From Myrmaecium sp. VS I D KN 1 (taxonomy: Eukaryota > Ascomycota > Dothideomycetes > Valsariales > Valsariaceae): DNA of 64,000 nucleotides. Both the position numbers and the translations under genes were made by a program. Numbering within the stretch: the first letter of the stretch is position 1; the number at the start of each line of letters is the position of its first letter. Of the stretch, positions 11,452-22,649 are shown one piece after another. The notes below the pieces were generated by a model. The model was not told the origin of the DNA. It was given only the letters and a program-made list of their open reading frames with translations, and did not search any database. The stretch spans positions 124,001 through 188,000 of the forward strand of contig JADQAV010000009.1 of assembly GCA_019775845.1 (NCBI GenBank), in the 5' to 3' direction.

Positions 11452-14086
11452 CTACGCCGCCCGCGAAGATGCACGGCTCGTCCGCCGAGAAACACCCGCC
11501 TCAACCAGCTTCTTCGCCGTGCCCGCCCGCTCCTCATACAGCCGCCGCAGATCATCAACGGACTGCTTCTTAAGGTTGAGCTTCTGCGGCTCCAGCCGAG
11601 GCGAGGGCGTCTTCTCCCCACCCTTCTGCTCGAACGACGGCATGCGGGACATCAGGGAGGCGGAGGGGGCGCGCAGACGGGGCGCGGGCGCGGTGCGGTT
11701 CACCTGGCTGGCGTAGGCGGCGGGAACGGGAGGCACGGGCGGGCCGGCGGGGAGCGGGCGCGCGAGGCCGGTGAGGTTGCGGTTGGCGGAGGCGGCCCAG
11801 CTGGGGCGGCGGAAGACGCTGACGGGTTCTTTGGTGCCTTCGGATGTTGACGCGGACCGCGCCAGGGAAGTCCGATTGGCGCTTTCCGGAGCGGTCGTTG
11901 GTCGGGAGCTGAAGCTGGCTTTGTCGGATTGTTCGGGTTTGGTCAGGACTGGTGCTGGAGCCGTGTCCTTTTCGGAGGCGCCATCGTAGCCAAACGACCT
12001 AGGTGATGGCTCCGCTGGAGAATAAGTGGATTTTTCCGTTGAGATGGGAGCAGGCCTCTCCACTGGCGATAGTACCGGCCTCTCCACTGGTGATTGTACC
12101 GGCTTCCTCTTGATCATTTCTGCTAAAAACTCATTCGACATGGCTACATGCGTAGTTTTGATGTCGGTGGTCCCCTTCGCCGCAGGGGCAGTGGCAGGGA
12201 TATTGTCGGCATTACCGATCTGCTCTGCTGTCAGGGCTTTTCGCTTGGGGGGAACGATTGGAAGAGAAGGAACAATGGCAGCACCTTCACTCTGATTAAT
12301 CCTCTCTTCTGCCAAATGGCCAGCCTTCGCCACGCCTGCTTGCGCGCTGAAACCGTCACTGGTGGCGGCCTTGCTAAGTGGTGATTCGGTAGCTTCTCCC
12401 GGCCCCGGTGGTGGCAACGTAGAAGAGTAGCGCGGAGGGACTATAAGAGGCGGTGCTGGTTTACGTCTGGTTGCAGATTCGTCCGATGCATTGCTGGATG
12501 GCGGTCTGCTGTTATTCTTCGGCGGTCGAGGGGGCAAGAGTGGTGCCTTCTCTGGCTCCCGCTCGTTATCTTGCATGATAATGCCCGTGAACTGATGATC
12601 ATCGGTAATGGGGACTGTATCGTGACGGGATATCCTGCGATGGTCTTCGAGAGGATCCTCGTAGTCGGCAAGCTCCTTTGGACCTTCAAGGTCTTCCCAG
12701 AATGTCTGTTCAGACACGCCGCACCTTTCACGGAGTCCTTGAGACCATTTCTCTATGGCCAGTTTGAGAAGTCGGCGGATAACAGACGATACCTTCGCAT
12801 CTTCAAGCTGATCTGGTCCGCAGAGCAGAGAAGGAGCGAAGCACACCGCCAGGTTTTCCGCATTCATCTTATTGTGGTCAGAGTTGGCAGCTACCAGTGA
12901 GAGCAGAGGAAGCAGATGCCTGACAAGAATTTGGCGCGATATTTCCGGCAGGATAGACCATTCGGATTTCGGCGACAACAGTTCTGTCAACCCCTCCAAA
13001 TCGGGAGGTTTCTCAGGGTGTCCGTACATCTGCCTCAGGTCTCGGTAGCACGATTGCGGGAACAGAGGCTGGCGTAGGCTTGAGTACCAGCTTTTCAGCA
13101 GTCCGGCCGCAAGGTAGACGTTGTAAGCATCCCTGGGATCGATCTCATCGACAATATGCTGATATATCTCTCCGGCCCCGAAATCAGGGGTAGGTAGAGT
13201 TGTCGTGCCGTCTTTCCAAATGATGAACTTTTGACCGCGGTCGTAAGCTTCGCGAAGTACATCCCTTAGGCGACTGTGCCCGGGGACACGGAACAGGCCC
13301 TCAGTGTTGATGTTCTCCCCCATGAGAATAAATCGTGTCGTCTCTCGAAGGACGCGAGGCAACCTAGTCTCCCCCTTCGAGTTTCGTGGGAGAGGTTGCC
13401 GAGCTGAAAATGCACGCCTTCCACTGACGTACGGCGCATCAATCTCCGAGCAAAGCCGCCGATCGTGGAGATACGCGGAAGGTGGGATCAGGATGTTCTC
13501 TATGGGAATATACATAGCCAGATTGCTCAACGTGGACACTGTATGACACCTTAGCTGTCTGCTCGGCTTTGAGAGTGACTCCAATCGACTTACCGTGCAC
13601 AATCTTCCTCCGGAACTTGGGGCTGACTATGGTTGAGAACATCTCTACCAGAACTCTAACCCAGCTTCGTTCATGCACGATGTAGAGCTTCTGCAGCCTC
13701 TTTCGCATTGCCCTGGACAGAACATGGTAGGCCTGAATGAACCAAGCCCAGCCGGGTCGGGATTTCTTCTGGGCAGCCGGTCCATCGCCGCCGGCCCCGG
13801 CAAAAAAGATCACCTCATATTCCGTGCCATTCAGCAGTTCATCCTCCTCCGGCAGACGTGCCAAAACGTAAGGTAAGAGCGCATCGAAGTCGATCTCGGC
13901 GGCATCCGGGAGTGCAGCCGCGTTGAGGATGTAGATCGGGAGGCCGTCGGCAGAAGGAAGCGGGGATCGAAATAGGATGCTTGCAGCTACAGTCGCTAAG
14001 GTCGTCGAATAGTCCGCGGAGTTAGGGGGAGGAGGCACGGCGCTGAGAGAGGAACTGCGAAGGCGGTTTGCGAGATGGGAGCGCAT
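11452..14086 (-). CDS. CRAL-TRIO-like / RhoGAP domain protein
   Basis: Two exons, 14086-13594 and 13538-11452 (intron GTAAGT..ACAG), 859 aa. The frame is open upstream to 14104 only with a GTG; the first ATG is 14086. Residues about 25-200 resemble the divergent CRAL-TRIO/Sec14-like module that precedes RhoGAP in Ecm25/p50RhoGAP-type proteins (IFFAGAGG, WAWFIQAYHVLSRAMRKRLQKLY). RhoGAP spans about 220-430, with the arginine finger at Arg248 in GLFRVPG and the NKMNAENLAVCFAPSLL block at 387-403. It should stimulate GTP hydrolysis by a Rho/Cdc42 GTPase at membranes. The C-terminal half is a Pro/Ser-rich, probably disordered tail with an SPVERPVL/SPVERPAP doublet and a final Arg/Lys-rich helix-like stretch. 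The gene is divergent from Rtt106 with a 679-bp shared upstream region. Which GTPase it acts on cannot be told. Confidence 0.9.
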
Positions 14087-14765
14087 TTTAAGTTGCCCTT
14101 GCACCCTTACGACCGCGGAGGCGTATATGTGTGGAGTTGTGGAAGTGATTCGAGCAATGCGGACTGTCTAGTACGCTGTGGATGCCCGATGGTGTGAGGG
14201 TAACTATACAGAGAGGATGATCCTGAGCTGCAAGTTCCAGTGATAACTTCGATAGCCCGGTGTTGACGTGGTATAGGAATAAGTAAACGGGCGTGGGAGG
14301 GGCACGCGAGTGTCTAGACCGAGGAAAGAAAGTGGGTGGTTCGCTGGCACGGTCAGACACGGTTCTTGAAAGGGAGGACAGGGAGATATACAACACAGTA
14401 AACAAGGATGCTATAACGGTTAGGAGGATGAAGCGGAGGGAGAGGGAAGGAATAGTTTAGGATGCGTCTGCATGCTGAGATAGTCCAAGACAGGCAAACA
14501 GAGTGTCTCTCTCTCGACCGACGTCAGCAAGCAGGGCAGCGTTTCACAATGCAGAAACAATAGGGGAGGTGGTGAGTGGCTGACGGGGGATGCGGCCTCG
14601 TGGTGACCAGGGGACGAGGCCTCGGCGAAGGGACCCGCCGACCCTGCGTGCCTGCAAAGCGAGCAAACAAACAACTTCCCCATACGACCTCGATCGAAGC
14701 CTCCCTCGTCTGTCGGCCACTCCGTCTCTACGGCACGGAAACCAGCGACGACATACACACGCACC
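14087..14765. promoter_or_regulatory. Shared bidirectional upstream region (RhoGAP / Rtt106)
   Basis: 679 bp between two divergent start codons, with no supported ORF. It must hold both promoters and both 5' UTRs; I see no clear TATA box. Confidence 0.6.
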
Positions 14766-16337
14766 ATGGCGCAGGGGAAGACGCCCGCGGAAGTGTACAA
14801 TGCCTTCCAAGACCGAAAGGATATCCAGACCGGGATAGAATCAGCCATCTGTACGTCTTAATCCGATTCTGCGCCAGGAATGTTTCTGTCCGATGCTGGT
14901 GCATGGATGAGCAGCTACGAAGAAGGCGCAACGCATATAGCCCACTGTCGCAATCAAGCAACTTCTCTTGCCATTCTTCCGCTCTCATTCGCAAGCTGGA
15001 TCGTCGTCTTCGTGCTGACCCCCACGTCACATAACAGCTGCAAATCCCGGCCTCAGCAACCTTTTCAAAGACATCTCCCGCTACATCATCAGCGTTCGCT
15101 CCAAACCCGCTAACGGCGGAGAGCCTGCCCCCAAAAAGCGCAAACTCGACGAAGAAGCTGGCGACTCGCAGGCCGCGTCCAGTAGCTGGGCCAATCCGGC
15201 TTTGCCTCCCGCATTTGAGCAACCCAACGTTAGCTTTTCTGTGCCACAGCGGAAGAAGCTCACGCTACAGTTTGTGGATCCAACCGGGACCAAGAAATCC
15301 CAAGGAGGCCTGCGCGCGGTGAATCCAGCGACTGGTGCGGTGGAGTTTGGGCTCTCGTGGGAGGATGTTGACCAGATCTTCTGCCTCTCGATCCCCGAAA
15401 AGCAGAAGCGCCAGCATAACTTCGTCGTAATCCCGAAAGGTGGCGATGGCGTTACGCCATTGCCTGAAGGCACAGAACCAGTCGATCCCATCGTTTGGTC
15501 CTGCGATGAAACAAAAGAGAATGGAAGCGACTCCCTGGCCGAACCTCGACAGACAGCCGCATTGATCACGGAAAAGTTGAAGGCACTTGGCAAAAAGGTT
15601 ATATTTGCTGAGGAAAAGGAATTTGCCAGCGCTATCTCCCAAAGCCACCGGAAAGCCGAGAAGGCATTCCACGTCAAGGCGCATAGGGGAAGTAAAGATG
15701 GTAAGTTTAATACGATCCAGGACTACGAGAAGGAGCATCCCCGCTGATACATATCTACCTAGGTTATCTGTGGTTCCTGTCCACCGGTATTCTCTGGGGC
15801 TTCAAGAAGCCCCTCGCATACCTTTCGTTCCAGTCTATTACAAGCATCTCCTACACGGCAGTTCTGCAGCGCACCTTCAACCTGAACGTGACGACCGAGC
15901 ACCAAGAAATCGAATTTGCCATGATCGACCAGGCTGACTTCCCTGGGATTGATGATTATGTCAAAAGACATGGATTGAACGATGCTAGCATGGCTGCAGA
16001 GCGACGGGCCAAGAAGTTCAACGTCAACCCTCCCGCCAAGTCTGCTCAGGCCGAGGATGGCACGAACGGCGCTGCCGCTGATGGAGACGATGAAGAGTCG
16101 GAGTTACAGAAGGCGGAGCGCCAACTCGAGGATGAAGAGGATGAAGACGAGGAGGATTACGATCCTGGAAGCGAGGGCGAGAGCGAAGGGGAGGGCAGCT
16201 CCAGCGAAGAAGAAGAAGAATATGGTGAAGAGGGCGGCGAGGATGATGAAGAGGAAGTCGATGAGGATGAAGTGAAGGACCTCCAAAGCCATACCGAGAT
16301 GGAGGTGGAGGACGAAGATCAGCTTGCCAGTTTCTGA
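14766..16337 (+). CDS. rtt106: Histone chaperone Rtt106
   Basis: Three exons, 14766-14850, 15038-15700 and 15763-16337 (introns GTACGT..CAG and GTAAGT..TAG), 440 aa. ATG 14766 is in CACCATGG context. Rtt106 binds H3-H4 carrying acetyl-Lys56 on H3, delivers it to replicating DNA, and acts in heterochromatin silencing. Seen: N-terminal helix (AEVYNAF..IESAI), a short linker with PKKRKLDEE (basic, possible nuclear signal), then a double pleckstrin-like core with [26 protein letters not shown] and, after intron 2, [20 protein letters not shown] and FNLNV near the core's end. The last 120 residues are overwhelmingly Glu/Asp, typical of histone chaperones. Length is as expected. Chorismate synthase follows on the same strand 440 bp later. 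Confidence 0.93.
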
Positions 16338-16777
16338 TAGGATTATGTGTTAGGATACCCGCCTTTTGGCTATGTGCATTCATCCTCCTGGGCTGGGATT
16401 TGGGGAGGGGAATTTATGTTCATTTTAAAGCTACTTAAAACGACAGGTACAGTCTCAGGTACCCTTAACCCCGAGATCTCTCTGATTGCTCCATGGCCGG
16501 TTTCCCGCCCCGCGGTGGGCGGAGAGCCATGCCAAGAATGGGCTGCGGCTCGGGGATCCCCGCTCCGCGCGGCGATAAGCAAGCGGCCCCTCCGCTGCCG
16601 ATCTCGCATCATCCAAAATTTCTCGGCGTGACTCTTCATCATCAATTGCCCGCCGCCAAAGCTCAGGCACCTCCGAACTAGTACACCCAGAACATCACGA
16701 CCTCCGAGCCTGTCTGCCATCCTCACATATACCTTGATTGATCCCTCTGAAACCCATAGACGAGAGCACCCCCCAAT
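16338..16777 (+). promoter_or_regulatory. Rtt106 3' flank / chorismate synthase promoter with a Gcn4-type TGACTC
   Basis: No gene. TGACTC at 16629-16634 lies about 145 bp before the chorismate synthase ATG. This is the core bound by Gcn4/CpcA, which controls amino-acid genes, so the site fits its neighbour; a 6-bp match can occur by chance. Confidence 0.4.
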
Positions 16778-18116
16778 ATGTCAACTTTCGGCACCTACTT
16801 CAGGGTCACTACGTAAGATTGCCCCTCCGTCGGTGCATGACATGGTCTACCACAGCAGGCGGTCGATCCCACAGACGCTTACTCGTTCGCACAGCTATGG
16901 AGAGTCGCACTGCCGCAGCGTCGGCTGCATTGTCGACGGTTGCCCGCCGGGCATGGAGCTCACCGAGGATGACATCCAGCCGCAGATGACGAGGCGAAGG
17001 CCGGGCCAGTCAGCCATCACCACCCCGCGAAACGAGAAGGACCGCGTGGAAATCCAGTCGGGGACGGAGTTCGGGATCACGCTGGGGACGCCGATCGGCA
17101 TGCGGGTCATGAACGAGAACCAGCGACCGCAGGACTACGGGAACAAGACGATGGACCGCTTCCCGAGACCGAGCCATGCGGACTGGACGTACCTGGAGAA
17201 ATACGGCGTCAAGGCCAGCTCGGGAGGTGGACGGAGTAGCGCACGCGAGACGATCGGCCGTGTCGCTGCTGGCGCGATCGCGGAGAAGTACTTGAAGCTA
17301 GCTCACGGCGTTGAGATTGTCGCTTTCACTTCCTCCGTCGGCAACGAGTTCCTTTTCCCCCCAACGCCCGAACACCCCACCGCCGCCACCAATCCCGCGT
17401 TCCTCAAGATGATCGAGACGATCGACCGGAAGACCGTGGATTCGTTCTTGCCGGTCCGGTGTCCGGACGGCGCCGCGGGCGAGCGCATGGCGAACCTCAT
17501 CGCCGACTACAAGGCCAAGGAGGACAGCATCGGCGGCACGGTCACCTGCGTCATCCGGAACTGCCCGAGCGGACTGGGCGAGCCCTGCTTCGACAAGCTG
17601 GAGGCCACGCTCGCGCACGCGATGCTGAGCATCCCGGCCACGAAGGCGTTCGAGATCGGCTCGGGCTTCGGCGGTGCCCAGGTGCCCGGCTCCATCCACA
17701 ACGACCCCTTCATTAAAGCGCCGGCGGTCGAAGGCCGACCCCGCCTCACCACCAAGACCAACAACTCCGGCGGCATCCAGGGCGGCATCTCCAACGGCGC
17801 GCCCATCTACTTCACCGTCGGCTTCAAGCCGCCCGCCACCATCGGCCAGGCGCAGCAGACGGCGACGTACGACGAGGAGGACGGCGTGCTGGAGGCGAAG
17901 GGCCGCCACGACCCCTGCGTCGTCCCCCGCGCCATCCCCATCGTCGAGGCCATGGCCGCGCTCGTCATCATCGACGCCCTGCTCGCCCAGCAAGCCCGCC
18001 AGACGGCCCGCAGCCTCTTGCCGCCCCTCCGCCAGACCGTCCCCGCGAAGAACACGGTCGTTGGCGGCCAGGCGGCTGCTGATCAGGCTGCGGCAAATAG
18101 CCAGGGTGTGAACTGA
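16778..18116 (+). CDS. aro2: Chorismate synthase
   Basis: Two exons, 16778-16812 and 16895-18116 (intron GTAAGA..CAG), 418 aa. The start gives [18 protein letters not shown], the highly conserved N-terminus, with the intron inside the Tyr-Gly-Glu-Ser motif region; this fixes both start and splice. The enzyme converts 5-enolpyruvylshikimate-3-phosphate to chorismate, the last common step to Phe, Tyr and Trp, and needs reduced FMN. Seen: RRPGQS near residue 50, [14 protein letters not shown] (about 125-138), FEIGSGFGG, and the [13 protein letters not shown] block with nearby Arg/Asp residues near the C-terminal third, and [15 protein letters not shown]. Fungal enzymes are bifunctional, carrying NAD(P)H-flavin reductase activity; that is family knowledge. 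Length is normal, with a short Ala/Gln-rich tail. Confidence 0.96.
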
Positions 18117-19610
18117 ACGATGGGGCTCTCGTGAGCATGAACCAGCTTCTTTTCATATTATATGTTTTTCACGTTTACCAGCATGAGCGGTGTTGATGTT
18201 TCGGATGGATGGATGGATGTATGCATGTATGCGGCGGCCCGTGCCGTGACGAGCAGGAATCATGTGCAGGGGGAAGCGAGAAGGGAAAAAAAAAGATGAC
18301 TGTGCTTTTTTGTAATCTGGGATAGGGTTTTGGTAGGGCATGCCGGTAAGCATGTACTCAAAATCTGAATCGATCCGTACTGTTGTCCTTTTCTGGAAAG
18401 AGATCGCTCGATACATATGGCCGACCCAAAGGACGACCGACGCGCAAATGCTAAAACTTTAGCTCTGAGACGTGCGTGCAACGGACATGCTACAGCTACA
18501 TCAAAAAGTGAAGTCGGGCGTACTCCGTACTCCGTACGTGAATTGTGCGCGCCGCTGGCAGCGGACAGCAATCCCAACTCAACCCAACGCCCAGACCCCC
18601 CACCCCCACCCCTCCTCGTCGGGACTTGGCGTCCATTTTTCACCTAGAGAGGAGGTCGGTCCCCCTCTTTCTTTCGTTTCGGGGCCGTCTCCGGCTGGCC
18701 TGTCAGGCCATTTGCGGCCCTTCTCCCCCCCCCCCTTTCCGACGCCCATCTACCACTGCACCCACCCACCCCCTTTGCCCCTCCCTGCTTGCCTTCCTTC
18801 CTTCCCGTCGTCCCCGCCGAGGGAAGCGGATCTTGCTGCTGGCTGTGAGAGATGGCTGCAAGTGATTCTTTAAGGGAGTAGTAGCGTGAATGCATATGTA
18901 CTGTTGATATCATGATCATGGAGGTAGGTACACCTCTACGGTATGTGATTAGTTAATCGCTATAACCTTAACGCTGTGTGACTTGGACGGGTTCAACCGC
19001 CGCCTGGGAACGTCCTGGGCCTGTCTGCTGTTTCAAGAGAGAGAGAGGTGCAGCAGTAATGATCTGATGGACATGATCAGATGTGTTAACTACTACTATG
19101 TACTTTATTCTTGCCGATGAGAGAGAGTTTTTCCACAAATTATCAAGGTACTCCTACGGTATGAGATAGGTTGCCCATTGGTGTTGGCACCGTAAAATCG
19201 GTGGATGATCTTCATACGTGCCTCGGTACGGCGTATAACAGTGAAGAATCTCATTGGCGACCGCTGGCAGGTTGAGATAAGTACGTACCTAAACCGTGAA
19301 CTAGACGACGAAACTCCCTGTCCGCTCGCCTGACAAGCTCGCACGTCAGCTGGAGGCGCGTCTGTACTTCGCACCTTAAAGTTGATCTGCTGTACGGAGT
19401 ATCTCCCCACGGCAAGAGGCTTTCGTTCGCAAAAACCTTACCCGGCCGCCAAACGAAAAGGCAATCGCGGCCGCCGGTGTGTGGACATCCCCGCGCTTCC
19501 CCCAGTAATAATACCTTCCCTTCTTTCCATTCTCCCCTTCCCAAGCCCAAGCCGGTCCCACACCCCCCAATCTTGCGCGATGGCGACATGAAAACCCGCG
19601 GGAGCTGCTC
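18117..19610. other. Intergenic upstream of NirA-type regulator
   Basis: No supported gene. It includes short A/T-richer sequence (18150-18420), an overlapping pair of TACTCCGTA (18521-18536), a C-rich stretch near 18725, GAGAGA runs near 19030, and TACGGAGTA at 19393. Probably 3' UTR of chorismate synthase plus the promoter and leader of the next gene. Confidence 0.6.
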
Positions 19611-22600
19611 ATGACCTCAACCACACCCGTTCGCACGAGCAGCATGGTTCGCGCGATTGTGCCCAAGCAGGAGGATGCGGCCCCGCCTCGCAACGGCGAC
19701 GGCAGCGGCGGCGGCGGCGTCGGCAGCGGAGGCGGCAGCGGCAGCAGCGGCGGAGACGGTCCTGAGCGGAGGCCGGCGAAGAGACGATGCGTACAGAGCG
19801 CATGCGTTCCGTGCAGGAAACGGAAGAGCAAGGCGAGTGACCTGTTCCACCACCTGTCCGAGTCCGGGCATTGGTGTTCCCTCCAGCCCAAGAGGCGGCA
19901 TGCCCTCGGACCGTGTCTTTTGAGGGAAGTCGTACGCTAACGTGAGGGCGCTGCTGCGCCCACCAACAAACAGTGCGATGGGAGCGTTCCCGTATGCTCG
20001 ACCTGCACCGCCGTCTATCGATCCGAATGCTACTACGATCCAGGCACCGAGCGACGACCGGGTCGCGTCAAACGAGACAGCGGGAGCGTCACGCCCAACC
20101 GGAGCGGCACCAGCAATCCCAGCCCCGCCGAGTTCCTCATCGCCACGCTCAAGACGGCCCCGACGTCGCAGTTGGAGGACATCGTCCGTCTGATCCGGTC
20201 ATCGGACGACATCGCTACCGTGGTGGACCAGGTTCGCAACCACCATCAGACGACTTCACGGGCGGAGACGAGTGCGGGCGATGGCGACCTCTCCCGCGTC
20301 ATGGGGAACGCTGCGCGGTCTCTCTCAAGCACCAACAGACACTACGGACACAGCTCCAGCCTCGGCTTGCTTCCCGAAGAGGCGGAGGCTTACTCAAGGC
20401 CACGGAAAATCTCTATGCCCCCGAAGAAGACGTGGACCGAGGTCACGGATGATCTGGAGTTCGTCAACCACCTGTTCGACCTGTACTTCGCCTGGTCGCA
20501 TAACTTCTACTGCTTCCTGTCCAAGGAGCACTTTCTTCGCGACTTTCGGAGCAATACCTTGACGCCCTTCTGCAGTCCTCTGCTCGTGAACGCCCTTTGC
20601 GCCTACGCGTGCCACTTTTGTGACCGTCCGGAAGCCTTGAAGGACCCGGACAACCCCCGGACGGCTGGCGACCACTTCTTCAGCGAAGCAAGACGACTAC
20701 TGTTTGAAGACGAGACGCCGTGCTTGACGACCGTCCAGGCTTTGGCTGCGATGTCCATTCGAGAGGGCTCCAATGGGAATGATAGCACCGGGTTCATGTA
20801 CGTCGGGCGGTGCATGAAGATGGCTGCTGAGCTTGGCATGCATCTTGGTCCCCAGGAAACCAACCTCGTCCTTCTGGATGCGACGGAGCGGGAGGTTCGC
20901 AAGATCACCTTCTGGGGATGTTTCATCTTAGATTCGTAAGTATATCCTTCCCCACTGTCATGGGGCTGGCGTCTATAGAGCCATGTCGCCCATGTCGCAC
21001 ATTTGGCTAGAAAAATCACTGATCCGTGAAACAGGGCGTGGTCGCTCTGCCTCGGGAGGCTCTCTCAATTACCCCGAGCCGCTGTAACGATTGATAAACC
21101 TGATTACAACGATACGTACGAAAAACCGGTCTGGCAGTCAGCTCCATTTTCTCATCTGGTCCACAGCCGCCCTGAGGTTTACCGGGATTACTACTACCAC
21201 ATCGCCACCTTTTCCGAGCTGGTCAACGATTGCGTCTTCCGGTTCTACGCACCGAGGGACCGCTTAACCAGCAGTAAGCTTCTCGACCTCCACTCGCGGT
21301 TCAGGAAATGGTACTCTCAATTACCACCTACTCTGGCCTTGAAGTCGGACTCTCAGGAGCCAAGCCTACCGCATGTCTTCATCTTACAGTAAGAGTAACA
21401 TCTTCCCCGCCCTCCACTGCTTGCTAATGAAGCCAGCATGTATTATCATACCGTTCTTATACACCTCTTCCGCCCTTTTATGAAGATGGAGTCCATCGGA
21501 AGTACCGTCAACCCCCGCAGAGCTTGCACAGACGAAGCCCACGAGATATCACGACTGATTGCACTTTACCGCAAACATTACGATGGAAGACGTGCCCACA
21601 TCATCATGACATATGTTATCATGTCCGCGCTTACCGTCCATCTCGTTAACGTGCCAAAGGACCCTCAAGCTGCTAAACATCTGAACGACGGCCTCGAATT
21701 TCTCAATGAGACTTCCAGAGCCCACTACTGGGGTGTTCGGTGCATCAAAATCCTGTACGGTATGGCACTCAAATGGGGCTGTTCGGGTTATATCTCCTCG
21801 GATTTCCTGAAGAACTGTAAGTGGCTGCAGTCACCCAAGATCGGCACAGGTGATTCCGGCAGTGTCCATGCGATAGCGTCCAATAACAATATCTCGATCG
21901 ACGGCAATCAAGCCGGCCGTCCTTTTGGTACAAGCGCACCGGACATCGTGAGTGCCAACTCGACTCCGCCATATCAGACCGGTTCAGCGAGCGCTATACC
22001 CACGACGCCATCCTCGATATCAGGTGCCCTCCATGCAGGTAGCCCATCGATGACTGCGAACACGAATATGTGTTATTCGACCTCCGGTGTTGTTGCGCCG
22101 GGCATCCCTACCTCTCAGCCCCTCACCTCCCACGACCAGCACCACTACCACCACCTGGACCCCTCCGAACAGCAACGGCAGCAGCAACACGTCCACTCCC
22201 AACCACAGCACACTCACACCCACCAATACGTCCCAACCGCAGAGGACCACCCGATCTTCTGGGTCCCGTTCGCGGGCCAAGGCGGCCAGGGGCCCGGCGG
22301 CGTCCCCCTCATCGGCCAAAACTTCAACGCCTCGCCCATGGACCTGACCAACATGCTCGGCGAGATCCCGGAGAGCGAGCGCTTGGCCCGCGACGGCTTC
22401 CAGATCACGAACGGCTTCGCGCAGAACGGCACGTTCGGTCCTACCGGCGTCGCCTCCGGCGGCGGCGGCGAGCCGGCGTACGGCGTCCATTCGACCCAGC
22501 CTGTTCTTGGGGGCGAGGCTCCCGCCGCCGCCGCTACCGCCGCTGCCGGAGGATATCGGACACAGTGGTGGGGGGAGCATGGTAGGACGGCTGGTCACCA

Positions 22601-22649
22601 GGCTGCTTCTGCACTTGGGGGTGTGTCGTCTGCTGTCGGAGGCGGTTGA
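19611..22649 (+). CDS. Zn2Cys6 / fungal_trans transcription factor, NirA-like family
   Basis: Four exons, 19611-19832, 19974-20935, 21035-21388 and 21437-22649, 916 aa. Intron 1 needs a GC-AG boundary (AAG|GCGAGT..CAG) to keep the zinc cluster in frame: cysteines 65, 68, 75, 82, 85 and 93, with Cys75 the first codon of exon 2. The other introns are GT-AG. The cluster and what follows (KRRCVQSACVPCRKRKSK, then CDGSVPVC, and LEDIVRLIRSSDDI) resemble NirA/NIT4-type regulators, which also have a conserved helix after the finger. A fungal_trans regulatory domain spans about 210-560 (WSHNFYCFLSKEHFLRDF, AGDHFFSEARRLLFEDE, STGFMYVGRCMKMAAELGMH). The C-terminal third is Ser/Thr/Pro, His/Gln and Gly/Ala-rich, a possible activation region. 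It is probably a paralogue of the nitrate regulator, not NirA itself; no nitrate genes are nearby. Confidence 0.85.

Noticed and set aside
11519-12384. Plus-strand frames inside the RhoGAP gene
   Set aside because: Antisense shadows of a long, well-supported exon.
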